Virus record (IMG/VR): IMGVR_UViG_3300034050_000327
Location: 1 to 20,194 of that record
Reading direction: 5' to 3' (one strand)
Origin: a virus
Length of the DNA: 20,194 bases
In this document: positions 19,903 to 20,194 of the stretch, piece after piece
Layout: every line of letters begins with the position of its first letter
Numbering within the stretch: position 1 is the stretch's first letter
Notes under the pieces: generated by a model
What the model saw: only the letters and a program-made list of their open reading frames with translations
What the model was told of the DNA's origin: nothing
Database searches by the model: none
Made by a program: the position numbers and the translations under genes

Positions 19903-20194
19903 GATTTCAAAGAGGATTTTGGCACCCCGTCGTTGTCCAGGATCATCTTAAATCCGACGTTCCCGGCGGTATGGAACACCACGATGCCTTCGGGTTGCAT
20001 AAATCCGGGCGCGGCTACGCTGCCTCGCTGGGTTAGCTCATACAATGCGGATTCGGCTAGGGTTGATATGTTGATGCCGCGACGTAGGATCGGAACCAAA
20101 TGGCAGCAGGCCGGGAGCACCTCCTGCATTTTCACGATGCGCGGGTCAGCGGTCGGGATGGGCTGCGGTGTCTCACCGTGCAGGCACCAGCGGC
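19899..20194 (-). CDS. RNA ligase family protein, C-terminal part (5' end beyond window)
   Basis: An open minus-strand frame enters from the right edge without a stop and ends at 19899. The ~97 visible residues include RWCLHGETPQPIPTADPRIV, ESALYELTQRGSVAAPGFMQ and the nucleotidyltransferase motifs PEGIVVF (motif IV) and GFKMILDND (motif V, with the catalytic-pocket Lys). This is the C-terminal end of the phage RNA-ligase family, which seals nicked RNA, for example tRNA cut by host defence nucleases. A GTG at 20133-20135 could be an internal start, but the upstream sequence is coding-like, so the gene is treated as truncated by the window. The N-terminal adenylation Lys is out of view. Confidence 0.8.
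   Translation of the reverse strand, partial: RWCLHGETPQPIPTADPRIVKMQEVLPACCHLVPILRRGINISTLAESALYELTQRGSVAAPGFMQPEGIVVFHTAGNVGFKMILDNDGVPKSSLKS

Noticed and set aside
1-20194. CRISPR arrays, tRNA genes, insertion sequences, integrase or attachment sites
   Set aside because: Reading both strands I saw no regularly spaced repeat-spacer array, no cloverleaf, no transposase and no recombinase motif. The short tandem repeats present are coding or regulatory.

Overview
This window is a stretch of a tailed double-stranded DNA phage (Caudoviricetes) or a prophage of one. The evidence is a lambda-like head-gene block (small terminase, GpA-type large terminase, a gpW-position small protein, lambda-type portal, protease/scaffold fusion, major capsid) beside a phage replication, recombination and nucleotide-metabolism operon. 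No tRNA, rRNA, integrase, tail gene or bacterial housekeeping gene is visible, so lifestyle and tail type cannot be stated. The host is not identified. Promoters that can be read are sigma-70-like (TTGAC, 16-nt spacer, TATAGT). Many starts lack a Shine-Dalgarno sequence and follow A/C-rich leaders or almost no leader.

Layout. (1) 9152 down to 1, minus strand: one compact, mostly overlapping run. It starts with an HTH protein, a RuvC-like resolvase and three small unknown genes, continues with an orphan DNA methyltransferase, then the packaging and head genes, and runs off the left edge after the capsid gene. (2) 9153-9415: a non-coding control region with two copies of the 17-bp palindrome ATGCAA-N5-TTGCAT. 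A third copy lies at 7348-7364, upstream of the methyltransferase/terminase block. (3) 10207-9416, minus: an AT-rich HNH endonuclease gene. (4) 10254-11535, plus: four small genes, the first an XRE/Cro-like regulator. Three near-identical promoter/operator units precede the first three, and a strong terminator ends the cluster. (5) 11961-11515, minus: a small unknown gene, followed by a hairpin- and repeat-rich non-coding region (11962-12286) and a plus-strand unknown gene at 12287. (6) 20194 down to 12719, minus: an operon reading in from the right edge: RNA ligase (partial), two small Cys-rich proteins, a DHFR fused to a MazG-like domain, a Sak4-like RecA-fold ATPase, a DUF2800/Cas4-like nuclease, a DUF669-like protein, a UvsW-like SF2 helicase and a primase-helicase.

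How it fits together. The right operon supplies nucleotides, RNA repair, recombination and replication functions. The left operon resolves branched DNA (RuvC), methylates it, cuts and packages it (terminase) and builds the head (portal, protease/scaffold, capsid). The centre is a plausible control region, where the XRE protein could act on the repeated CTATCCCC-type elements and an unidentified regulator on the ATGCAA-N5-TTGCAT palindromes. The most unusual signals are the tripled promoter/operator with leaderless gene starts, the three matching palindromes, and the DHFR-MazG fusion.
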